From Bacillota bacterium (GTDB taxonomy: Bacteria > Bacillota > UBA4882 > UBA8346), in assembly GCA_023415835.1 (NCBI GenBank), contig JAEZJK010000082.1, forward strand, positions 1 through 55,225: a stretch of 55,225 nucleotides of DNA, read 5' to 3'. The notes beneath the pieces are model-generated. The model was not told the DNA's origin. It did not search any database and saw only the letters and a list, made by a program, of their open reading frames with translations. Of this stretch, positions 1-7,435 are shown piece by piece. The translations under genes and the position numbers were made by a program. Numbering within the stretch: position 1 is the stretch's first letter; each line of letters starts with the position of its first letter.

Positions 1-845
1 GACTCGCTGGAAAATGCGGTGCGGTAAACATAGGTCCCCATCATATCGGTGGCGAAGTTCGGACCGCCGCCGGTCATCGTCATTACCAGGTCAAAGACAC
101 GGAGAGCATGAACGATACCGAAAATCAGGATCACAGCGGCAATCGGTTTCAACAGAGGGAAGGTGATGTGCCGAAAGACTTGGAGAGCGTTGGCTCCATC
201 CACTTTAGCCGCTTCGTACAGTTCCTCGGGAACCGACTGCAACCCCGCAAGCCAATAAACCATATACTGCCCAATTCGCTGCCAGGAACCTACCACGATC
301 ACCATTATGAATGCTAGATCCCCTACCCCCAGCCAATCAATGGGTTGGTTAACCAAACCGATACCTTTAAGAATATTATTTAGAGCCCCGTTATAGGGAT
401 TCAGTATAAAGGTAAAGATGATACCGATAATAGCGGTGGTGGTGACCACCGGTAAGAAAAAAAGGGTTCGATAAATCGGGGCGCTTCGTAATTTACGGTT
501 ATTGAGAAGGATCGCCAGAAACAAAGCTATCGGGAGTTTAACCGCGGTTTGGGCCAAGGCGAAGACATAGGTGTTTTGAAAAGCGTTCCAAAACAATTTG
601 TCGGTGACTAATTCCTTAAAATTGGCGAAGCCGACGAATTTTTCAGGCCAGCCGATCCCGTTCCAATCAAAAAAAGCATAGTAGCCGCTCATAATGATTG
701 GGTAAATGGTAAAGGCGCTGAACATAATGAGCATCGGGGCTAAAAAAACATAGCACCAACGATGTTCGATTATCTTGTGCCAAAGAGTGCCGGTCTTCTT
801 AAATTTTGGTTCCAGAAGAATTGCTGAGGTTGATTCTTGGTTCAT
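1..845 (-). CDS. sugar ABC transporter permease, MalF/UgpA type (partial, C-terminus off window)
   Basis: Membrane-spanning permease of a binding-protein-dependent sugar importer. It would act with a second permease, an ATPase and a lipoprotein receptor that are not in the window. About 281 codons are present and the C-terminus is cut by the left edge. A 30-residue cytoplasmic tail precedes TM1 (about 31-53); further hydrophobic segments lie near 92-114, 127-149, 177-200 and 233-255. The EAA loop that docks the ATPase reads EAAKVDGAN at 211-219, followed by ITFPLL. ATG at 845 has GAGGAAG 8 bases upstream. The substrate is not readable; nearby GH3/GH88 enzymes suggest an oligosaccharide (inference). 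Confidence 0.95.
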   Translation of the reverse strand, partial: MNQESTSAILLEPKFKKTGTLWHKIIEHRWCYVFLAPMLIMFSAFTIYPIIMSGYYAFFDWNGIGWPEKFVGFANFKELVTDKLFWNAFQNTYVFALAQTAVKLPIALFLAILLNNRKLRSAPIYRTLFFLPVVTTTAIIGIIFTFILNPYNGALNNILKGIGLVNQPIDWLGVGDLAFIMVIVVGSWQRIGQYMVYWLAGLQSVPEELYEAAKVDGANALQVFRHITFPLLKPIAAVILIFGIVHALRVFDLVMTMTGGGPNFATDMMGTYVYRTAFSSE

Positions 846-985
846 AATTCACACTTCCTCGTAAATAAAATGGGAGCAATTCGGTTACAAAAAAGTTAGC
901 GATGTATTAACCCCTTGTTACAATCTAATCGTACTTAAAAACAAGTTATTTCACAATAAGATGGATTTCGGATTCTTTGCATTTT

Positions 986-1012
986 TTTTGGATTATTCCA
1001 AAACATTTTGGA
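986..1012. promoter_or_regulatory. alternating TTTTGGA half-sites (possible operator)
   Basis: Three 7-bp half-sites alternate in orientation: TTTTGGA (986-992), TCCAAAA (997-1003) and TTTTGGA (1006-1012). They form two overlapping perfect palindromes with 4- and 2-base centres. They lie about 140 bp upstream of the ABC permease start in the 316-bp gap 846-1161. This is what a repressor or activator site looks like, but no regulator is assigned. The remainder of the gap holds the HAD-gene terminator and no gene that I can see. Confidence 0.35.
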
Positions 1013-1066
1013 TGTGACACAAAAGTCCCTAATGGATCGAGTTTGCGCGAATAGCGAATTTATCCC

Positions 1067-1101
1067 AAAAAATAAAAGACTGCCCTTTTAGGCAGCCTTT
1101 T
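1067..1101 (-). terminator. intrinsic terminator of the HAD phosphatase gene
   Basis: Stem 1074-1084 / 1091-1101 (11 bp including one G-U pair) with a 6-base loop. On the minus strand it is followed by TTTTATTTTTT. It lies 60 bp past the stop of the gene at 1162. Confidence 0.85.
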
Positions 1102-1161
1102 ATAAGGAGGTAGAGTGAAGAATCATTTTAACAATCAATATGTTCAATACATTCTCCCAAT

Positions 1162-2055
1162 TTAAACATTCTTCCACGGCGGGGTTGAAGGAAGATAGGC
1201 TTCAAACTCCGCAATCAGTTTTGCTTCATATGCACCCTGATATCGGCCATTGATCAACCTGTCGAATGCCTCATCAAAAAATCTCTTCCAGGATTGTTCC
1301 TCATTGCCGGGATTAATCGGGTAAAAGAGCGCCTTATTAATTTTAGCGGCTTTGAGATCGCCGGGAGCGTCACCGATCATCAATACCTGGTCGTTTTCAT
1401 ACTTGCCTGCCGCTTTGGCGTATCCTAAACACTCTCCCTTGGTGCCCATCTCTTGACCGGCGATTACCTTTATGTATCTAACCAGGTTATGTTCAACCCA
1501 TTCCCTGTCAAGCGCTTCAGTGGGAGTTTGAGAAATAACGATAACTTCGGCTTGAGCTTGAATCTTGGCCAGGCTTTCCCGGAGATAAGGATAAGGGGGG
1601 ATCCCATGGACCATATTAGCTATCGCTTTATTTACCGCAGTTGACCATTCTAAGGTAATCTCCAAAATGGGATCGTTGGTATCTTTAACCTTCTTCTCAA
1701 GAGCCGGGTTGCCCAATTTGGCCTCTGTTTCAACCCATTTTCGTAAAGAAGCGATTTCGGGAAGCTGAAAACCCCGATTGATGACCTCTTCCCTGTCGGC
1801 TAATAAATCAAATACTTTAACTAAAGCCGGAAAACGGTTCAGGCCCCTCCATTTTGAATATAAGTTGACAAACTCCGCCGTTTCCCGGGCATATTTGGAA
1901 ATCGCCTGCAGTTTCCAAGAGTTTATCAGGTTTGGGATAAAACATTCTTTATGTTTTATTTCCATGCTGTCAAAAGCACAGCCGTCGGAGTCAATCCCAA
2001 TCAGAAATTCTCTTTCCCTTTTTAAATCTTTTAATGCTTGTGCTGGATCAACCAT
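1162..2055 (-). CDS. HAD-superfamily hydrolase (phosphatase)
   Basis: 297-residue haloacid-dehalogenase-type hydrolase, probably a cytosolic phosphatase acting on a small phosphorylated metabolite. Motif I is IDSDGCAFD (nucleophile Asp22, acid/base Asp24). Motif II is probably VIVISQTP. The metal-binding motif is IGDAPGD (Asp229, Asp233). The stretch of about 120 residues between motif I and motif II is long and helical, consistent with a C1-type cap that decides specificity. It starts at ATG 2055 behind a modest AGGCGGTG. It has its own terminator and stands alone between the sugar permease and the GH88/GH3 pair, so a role with sugar phosphates is possible but unproven. Confidence 0.85.
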   Translation of the reverse strand: MVDPAQALKDLKREREFLIGIDSDGCAFDSMEIKHKECFIPNLINSWKLQAISKYARETAEFVNLYSKWRGLNRFPALVKVFDLLADREEVINRGFQLPEIASLRKWVETEAKLGNPALEKKVKDTNDPILEITLEWSTAVNKAIANMVHGIPPYPYLRESLAKIQAQAEVIVISQTPTEALDREWVEHNLVRYIKVIAGQEMGTKGECLGYAKAAGKYENDQVLMIGDAPGDLKAAKINKALFYPINPGNEEQSWKRFFDEAFDRLINGRYQGAYEAKLIAEFEAYLPSTPPWKNV

Positions 2056-2169
2056 TTTACACCGCCTAAGAATCAGTGATCAGTTATCTATTAAATAAAC
2101 CGCAGATATATGCTGAACACTAAATAAACCATAACCATTTGAAAGCCGATAGGATAAAACCTTACCAAA

Positions 2170-2410
2170 AATATCATACGGAAAAACAGCACTTTCACCT
2201 ATCGCCTTCATGGAGGAAGGCGGCTACGCTTCTTTTCAAGGATGAAAAACAGTGGCCGCCATCGAAAGGCTAAACCTAGTTGCCAGACGAAAGGTCATGG
2301 ATGACGAAGACCCACGAAAAACCGGGATGAATTGCAGAGATCCGGAACCACGCGGGTCCGGCCCATTTTGGTTGGTTTTGTGGGGTCAAAAGTAACCCGC
2401 CGCCGGAACA
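2170..2410 (+). other. GC-rich structured intergenic segment with a possible 47-codon ORF
   Basis: The 461-bp gap 2056-2516 contains a segment more GC-rich than its flanks and dense in hairpins: a 7-bp stem at 2203-2209/2216-2222, CCGGA/TCCGG at 2342-2346/2357-2361, and a long imperfect pairing of the GACCCAC region near 2300 with GTGGGGTC near 2380. An ORF can be read from GTG 2252 to TAA 2395 (47 codons), with AAGGA 9 bases before the GTG. I do not recognise the peptide. Either a structured RNA or mobile-element remnant, or a small gene, would fit; the data do not decide. Confidence 0.3.
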
Positions 2411-2516
2411 GTGGATCCACATTATAGCCCATAGTCTCTAGCTAAAAAAGCAAATATTTACTTAAGGCCTCGGCTAATTTAATAATACATTTTCAAATTA
2501 GCTAAGTCCATATATC

Positions 2517-3713
2517 TTACCAATAAGGCTTCCAATCCTTAACCACTCTAACCAGGGCCTCAAAGTAAAAATAGTCTCCCCAAATGCAACATTCATCGAC
2601 TCCAAGACCTTTCGGCTTATGTTGCAAACCGTGCAGCAACACTCCATTAGAATGAGGGACGTCTTTGGTGGTGTAACCATCGGCCAAAGAACTTAAGATT
2701 GTTAAAGCGGCATTCTCATAAATTCGTTTGGAGGAATCCGCCAAAGGCAAATGTCGGCTTAATTCCAACAGTCCGCAGGCGGTTATCGCCGCCGCTGAAC
2801 TGTCCCGTTCCACTCCGCCGTCGAAGATCAAGTCCCAGTAAGGAACATGATCTTCCGGAAGCCGGTTTAAGAAATAATTGGACAACCTTTTAGCGACCTC
2901 GATCAGTTTCCAGTCTCCCGTATACCGATAACTTAATGGAAAACCGTAGATTCCCCAGGACTGCCCCCGCGCCCAGCACGAATCATCGGCAAATCCCTGG
3001 TGGGTCTTGCCGCCGATTGGTTGGCCGGTCTCGGTATTAAGATAAAAAGTGTGAAAAGTCGAAGCATCCTCGCGCACAATGTGACGGACGTTTTGACATG
3101 CGTGATTATAAGCAATCTCACGATAACCGGTAATGTTGGTTACTTCCGAGGCCCAGTAAAGAAGGGGTAAATTTAATAAACAATCAATGATCATCCGGCC
3201 CTGTTCTTCCGGATTATCCATTGTGCCCCAGGCCTGAATGATCCCGGCTTTTTCCCAATAACGGGCCGTCAAATGTTTGGCTGCGGTTAACGCCAAGTTC
3301 TTTGCTTGTTGGTTATCGGTCAGTTTGAAAGCAGCTACGCAAGAAAGCGTGTACAAAAAGCCTAGATCGTGGGTATTGATGTTGACTTGTTCTTCCAACC
3401 GATTTTGGTGGAGTTTTAATTGCTCCTCAGCCACCTGGCGATACTTGGCGGCGCCGGTGATTTCATAAGCCAGCCATAACATCCCGGACCAAAAGGAAGA
3501 AGTCCAATAAGTATTGTCAATCGCTTCGTAAACCAGATTCCGACTGGCCGGAGCCGGGACTTTGTCTTTAAAAATCTCCAGATTACCATCAATCTTGGCT
3601 AATACCCCTTGGATAGCTTGATGGTAATATTCGTACGAAGGTAGTTCAAACCGGGTATATTCCGCCTGGCCTTTAATTCCTTCATCCTTGATTCGACTCA
3701 CTAAGTCTCTCAC
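2517..3713 (-). CDS. glycoside hydrolase family 88, unsaturated glucuronyl hydrolase
   Basis: Cytosolic GH88 enzyme that hydrates the 4,5-double bond of unsaturated uronic acid residues left by polysaccharide lyases, releasing the sugar. The alpha/alpha-barrel signatures are clear: HDLGF with Asp116, IIDCLLNLPLLYW with Asp177, ARGQSWGIYGF and DSSAAAITACGLLEL. The two Asp residues are 61 apart, the same spacing as the catalytic pair Asp88/Asp149 of the characterised Bacillus enzyme. Length 398 residues is normal. The GTG start overlaps the TGA of the upstream GH3 gene (GTGA), so translation is probably coupled. No signal peptide, so it acts on imported oligosaccharides. Confidence 0.93.
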   Translation of the reverse strand: MRDLVSRIKDEGIKGQAEYTRFELPSYEYYHQAIQGVLAKIDGNLEIFKDKVPAPASRNLVYEAIDNTYWTSSFWSGMLWLAYEITGAAKYRQVAEEQLKLHQNRLEEQVNINTHDLGFLYTLSCVAAFKLTDNQQAKNLALTAAKHLTARYWEKAGIIQAWGTMDNPEEQGRMIIDCLLNLPLLYWASEVTNITGYREIAYNHACQNVRHIVREDASTFHTFYLNTETGQPIGGKTHQGFADDSCWARGQSWGIYGFPLSYRYTGDWKLIEVAKRLSNYFLNRLPEDHVPYWDLIFDGGVERDSSAAAITACGLLELSRHLPLADSSKRIYENAALTILSSLADGYTTKDVPHSNGVLLHGLQHKPKGLGVDECCIWGDYFYFEALVRVVKDWKPYW

Positions 3714-5434
3714 CGTTTAACCTCCAATCGGGCCGTTGCTTGCAACTCACCGTAGAGCAACCTGGCTACCGCCCGCAGTCCTTGCCGCTCCGGCGAAAAG
3801 GTCAATACTACGGTGGAAAATTCGGGATCATCTCCGAAAGTGTATGGAGTATTGGTAATGACAACCACCGGCTTGCCCAATTTAACCAACTCTCTAATAA
3901 AGTCCTTTCCGCATTGTTTAGCCCGAACGTAATAGTTGGTCGCAACAATCAAATCCGCTTCCCCAACCCGGGCCATTACCCGACGCCGGTCCACTTCTTC
4001 GGGAGCCAAGTCGGTATCGACCATCATTACTTGATCCGATAATTTGAGCATCTCTTCCCAGAGCATACCGGGATGACAGTTGGAATCATTCGCATCCAAT
4101 TGGGTTGGGAAAATCTGCTCCACCAGGAGCACCTTGCGACCCTTGGCCAAAGGCAATAAATGCTCCCGATCCCGGAGTATCAATACCGAACGTACGGCAG
4201 CTTCCCGCTCCAAATCGGCCAGTTCATGATTTGAGGTCACTCTTTCCGGGATACGTTCTACGTCCACCAAGCCGCCGTCATGGAAGTGGCCGTAATCCAC
4301 CTTCATTTTAAGAGTGGTTTCCACCAGTCCGTCGATCCAGCTTTCCTTGATTTCTCCTGATTTAACCGCATTTAAAACCGCCTGATACGCTTCTTCCCGC
4401 AACCAGTTTTCATCCTTTAAGAGAATCAGGTTGACCCCGGCTTTCACCGCCATTACGCAGGCTTGCGGAATCGGGTATTGTTTCTCCACCGCGCCCATGG
4501 TAATCGAGTCGGTAGTAATTACTCCTTTGAATCCCAGTTCCTTTCGGATCAAGCCTTGAATGATACTTGGTGATATTGTGGCAATATTTTGATCGTCATA
4601 AGCCGGATAAATGGTATGCGCGAGCATTATGGCAGGTAAACCCTGGGGTAACAATTCCCGGTAGGGAAGTAAATCTTCGAGCCATAACTGTTCCCGGGAT
4701 TTATCGATTCTGGGAATATCATAATGAGCGTCGGCGGTTGAGTCGCCCCGGCCCGGAAAATGCTTGGCGGTTGCGATAAGCCCTCCATCCCTGAAACCTT
4801 TTAAGGTTTGAACGGCATATTCCGCCGCTTTAGACGGGTTATCCGAATAACTGCGGGTTCCAATCTCCGGGTTTAACGGGTTAAGATTCACATCCAACAC
4901 CGGCGAGTGGATCATCTGTACCCCGACAGCCAACATCTGCGTTGCCAAACCCCTTCCTACCCGGTAAACCAGATCCGGATCTCCCGAGGCGCTTAAACCC
5001 ATCGGGTGAGGGAAAAAATGAATCCCTCCCCTTGATAAGTCGGCGCTGCCGTTTCCCTCCTGATCCAGGACGATATGTACCGGAATCCCATGGGGACGAT
5101 TGACAGCGATCGTTTTTAATTGATTCAAAACTGTGGCGTATTCCTGTAAAGTCAGGTAGGGGGCAGGGACTTCATTTTTGAAATCTTTAGCGACGCCTTT
5201 CGGTTGCCGAACCACCGGCCCTTCAGCAGTCGAACCCGGTCTTTTGTATCGGGCGAAAATGCGGGAGTTTGGTGTGACCCGGATTCCGGAACAATTCAAT
5301 TTGGTAATCGCTTTAACTAAATCCGGGGTTAGCTGGCTCCCGTTCAATCCAAAGACAAACAGCTGTCCGATTTTTTCCTCAAGGGTCATTGCCCCGAGTA
5401 AATCGCTCACTACTTTATACTTTCTGTCCGCCAA
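3710..5434 (-). CDS. glycoside hydrolase family 3, NagZ-like beta-N-acetylhexosaminidase
   Basis: GH3 enzyme expected to remove non-reducing beta-N-acetylhexosamine residues through an aspartate nucleophile. The NagZ-type signature is visible: KHFPGRGDSTADAHYDIP (the usual KHFPGH is KHFPGR here), with a D-x-H dyad at about Asp235/His237 and the nucleophile in TTDSITM at about Asp309. A further C-terminal domain follows, as in two-domain Gram-positive NagZ. I chose TTG 5434 because AAAGGAG sits 8 bases upstream; an in-frame TTG at 5455 lacks a ribosome site. That gives 574 residues. No signal peptide. Coupling to GH88 suggests intracellular processing of uronate/hexosamine oligosaccharides. 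Confidence 0.9.
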   Translation of the reverse strand: MADRKYKVVSDLLGAMTLEEKIGQLFVFGLNGSQLTPDLVKAITKLNCSGIRVTPNSRIFARYKRPGSTAEGPVVRQPKGVAKDFKNEVPAPYLTLQEYATVLNQLKTIAVNRPHGIPVHIVLDQEGNGSADLSRGGIHFFPHPMGLSASGDPDLVYRVGRGLATQMLAVGVQMIHSPVLDVNLNPLNPEIGTRSYSDNPSKAAEYAVQTLKGFRDGGLIATAKHFPGRGDSTADAHYDIPRIDKSREQLWLEDLLPYRELLPQGLPAIMLAHTIYPAYDDQNIATISPSIIQGLIRKELGFKGVITTDSITMGAVEKQYPIPQACVMAVKAGVNLILLKDENWLREEAYQAVLNAVKSGEIKESWIDGLVETTLKMKVDYGHFHDGGLVDVERIPERVTSNHELADLEREAAVRSVLILRDREHLLPLAKGRKVLLVEQIFPTQLDANDSNCHPGMLWEEMLKLSDQVMMVDTDLAPEEVDRRRVMARVGEADLIVATNYYVRAKQCGKDFIRELVKLGKPVVVITNTPYTFGDDPEFSTVVLTFSPERQGLRAVARLLYGELQATARLEVKR

Positions 5435-5464
5435 TTCGCTCGCTCCTTTATCCAATTCTATTTT

Positions 5465-5713
5465 TCAGCTGGTTTTAAATTTAACCCAAGATTTAATAAA
5501 TCCCGTTAACTTTTGAGGGTCGGTGTCAAACACGGCGACAGCTTTTTGAAGCTCTCCGGCCACCTGCGACAGGTTATCGTCCAAAGCCGACACTTCCTCT
5601 ACCGAAGCGCTTTGTTCCTGAGTGGTGGCTGACACTTCTTCGGCGCCGGCCATGGTCTCTTCGGAAATAGCCGCTACCGCTGTAATAGCATTGATCATGC
5701 TCTCATTATCTAG
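5465..5713 (-). pseudogene. methyl-accepting chemotaxis protein, C-terminal remnant
   Basis: About 80 codons of the C-terminal cytoplasmic helix of a chemoreceptor remain: AAISEETMAGAEEVSATTQ, followed by a Q-E-Q-S-A-S-V-E-E-V methylation-helix pattern. Upstream the frame runs into an in-frame TGA, and no ligand domain, membrane segment or HAMP can be read in the preceding 800 bp. It is therefore a decayed or truncated gene, not a working receptor. Confidence 0.8.
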
Positions 5714-6281
5714 TCACTTTTACTTGTTCCAGGTATAGTTTGGCGCCGGAAATTTCGGCCTGCCGCGTAAGTTTTGATCAAAAACGCGAAGCGCTGTTTG
5801 ATGCATGTTGTAATGATTTCAAGCCCCTTATTCCCTTGAATCTATAAAAAAACCACCATTATCACTATTAAAATCAAAATTTGATAATAGACTTTAATTC
5901 GGGACAAGAATGACCGTTCCAGCAAAAAATTGCCGACACCGGCTATCTTTTCGATCACAAAAAACATTTCACTCTGTTGCAAGAATTAGCGACACACTTA
6001 TAATCTTGCAATCATTTTTTAAACGGAAAGCTTTCAATGGGAATAACAAGATGAAAAACGAGGTTGTAAATTCACCGCCGCAATTGCTTGAAAATGTCTC
6101 ATCCTAAATATTCATCTTAGCTTTATTATAAGTTCAATTGACAAACCAACATAGTAGATAAGATTTATATTTCTTGGAGTTTATTTAGTTTTTTTTAGAC
6201 GAGGCCGGACGGCAAGGTGGAAGCCTGTTTAAGCTAAACGATCTTTCCCGGTTGTTATGAAAGGTGATAATCCTTTTTGAA
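5714..6281. other. gene-free intergenic stretch
   Basis: AT-rich sequence between the chemoreceptor remnant and the repeat at 6282. On the minus strand a short readable piece at about 5714-5770 could be part of the same decayed gene. I find no convincing coding region, RNA gene or promoter. Confidence 0.4.
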
Positions 6282-6352
6282 AACTACAATTTGCCCTTTT
6301 CCATCCATGGTTCAAGGATGGAAAAGTTATCATCAAAATTTATTTCAATTTA
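6282..6352. repeat. dispersed hairpin repeat, copy 1
   Basis: A segment of about 71 bp closely resembles 50922-50993. Its core is a perfect 11-bp hairpin, CTTTTCCATCC / GGATGGAAAAG, with a 9-base loop, followed by a shared AT-rich tail ending ATTTCAATTTA. Both copies lie in intergenic DNA. Confidence 0.7.
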
Positions 6353-6358
6353 ATAGTG

Positions 6359-6388
6359 AAAAAATTCCTACGTGAAAGGAATTTTTTT
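6359..6388 (+). terminator. intrinsic terminator-like hairpin
   Basis: AAAAAATTCCT (6359-6369) pairs perfectly with AGGAATTTTTT (6377-6387) around a 7-base loop, and the plus strand ends in a T run. No plus-strand gene lies just upstream, so its transcript is unknown; it could also work on the minus strand. Confidence 0.5.
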
Positions 6389-6521
6389 AAAATAGAGAAA
6401 TATATAAAGGATTGGAAAACAATGTTTTGACTTGTTATTATCTAGCATGGATTGACTCTATTTATTGCGCCAAGATTTTCCATTAAATTTGTAGCAATTT
6501 TTTGGTAAAGGGAGGATAATT

Positions 6522-6608
6522 ATGAAAAACTTCAAATTAATTATTTCAGGTGGCCTCTTCTTGCTTTTATGTCTATCTGTCAACATCTTTGCTAAGTTCC
6601 AAAATTAA
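6522..6608 (+). CDS. 28-residue hydrophobic small peptide (leader-like)
   Basis: A short ORF with a strong ribosome site (GGGAGGA, 6 bases from ATG 6522). The peptide starts with Lys-rich MKNFK, has a hydrophobic core (residues about 6-20) and ends NIFAKFQN, so it looks like a signal peptide or a one-pass membrane peptide with no mature domain. The stop at 6608 lies 3 bases before the ATG of the next gene, which has no ribosome site of its own. This suggests re-initiation after the small ORF. I do not recognise a family. Confidence 0.4.
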   Translation: MKNFKLIISGGLFLLLCLSVNIFAKFQN

Positions 6609-6611
6609 CTT

Positions 6612-7210
6612 ATGGAGAACCAAATGCTATCGCATAATAGCCCTGTCAGATTAAAATTTGTTTTTGTAATAATGGGGTCTTGTTTAATCTTAATTTGGTT
6701 GGTAACTTATTTGACTGGACCTACCGAGCTTGTTTATGGAGGCGAGATAAATGAAAACAGTCAAGAGGTCACGCAAGATCCTTGGATTTCTAATTGGAGA
6801 AAAATCATAGAGCAGGGTCAACTCTATCAGTATGCCATTAAGCTCTTCAACGATCCGGTTGATTACGAAGGAAAGATTACCGATACCTTTGACGGTAATA
6901 AGTATGGGGTCACTCAGTTTTCCTTTTCCGGCGGAGGTATACTGAAAATTGAGACTTTTCCCCCGGAGTCGAGTATTACTACCTTGAGGGTTCCTAATGG
7001 GTTCCCTAATGAGAACGACGCCGGTTCGTTTTTGAAACAATATCTCCGGGATATCGGTTTAAACATCGACTGGTCGAAACCGAAGAGCAGACTGCCAATG
7101 ACGAGAAGATTATTAAATTTTATGACCCAGCTCCGGGGCTTAACGCCACCGCTATTATGGCCTATAAAGACAATAAACTTATTGAGATTGGAGTTTCCAA
7201 GGCCTTATGA
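6612..7210 (+). pseudogene. membrane-anchored protein of unknown function, frameshifted near 7080
   Basis: The first 150 or so codons encode an N-terminal membrane segment (about residues 14-34, then a polar exported domain). After IGLNIDWSKP at about 7080 the original frame turns into implausible sequence, whereas the next frame reads EEQTANDEKIIKFYDPAPG onward through natural-looking codons to TGA 7208-7210. A single missing base at about 7080-7081 explains this. Reconstituted length is about 199 residues. I do not recognise the family. It could be a true pseudogene or a sequencing error. It appears translationally coupled to the 28-residue ORF upstream. Confidence 0.6.
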
Positions 7211-7304
7211 CCAGATAATAGAAAGCTAAACGCAGATGCAAACTTCTTGAGAAAATCTTTAATTTTAAAGAAAGCTGTTAGTCCATTACAATTTCCGGTT
7301 TTTC

Positions 7305-7338
7305 AAAAAATCCGCCGTGTAAAACACCCGGCGGATTT
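7305..7338 (-). terminator. intrinsic terminator of the sensor kinase operon
   Basis: Perfect 10-bp stem AAATCCGCCG (7308-7317) / CGGCGGATTT (7329-7338). On the minus strand it is followed by TTTTTTG. It lies about 100 bp downstream of the kinase stop. Confidence 0.85.
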
Positions 7339-7435
7339 ACCATAGTTATAAGGGAGTTATTGATTTGAAATTTGAAGCATGCCGGCTTAGTCAATTGAGT
7401 ACTTGGATCAATAGAGCGACTCTTTAAGTTATAAG

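Noticed and set aside
846..985. Promoter of the ABC permease
   Set aside because: Several AT-rich hexamers occur, but none gives both a reasonable -35 and -10 with proper spacing.
1778..2098. 106-codon plus-strand ORF antisense to the HAD gene
   Set aside because: It is a mirror of a clearly coding minus-strand gene with catalytic motifs; no ribosome site supports it.
2170..2410. Known riboswitch or retron RNA
   Set aside because: I compared the conserved words of c-di-GMP, c-di-AMP and similar riboswitches from memory and found no match; no reverse transcriptase gene lies nearby, so a retron call is unsupported.
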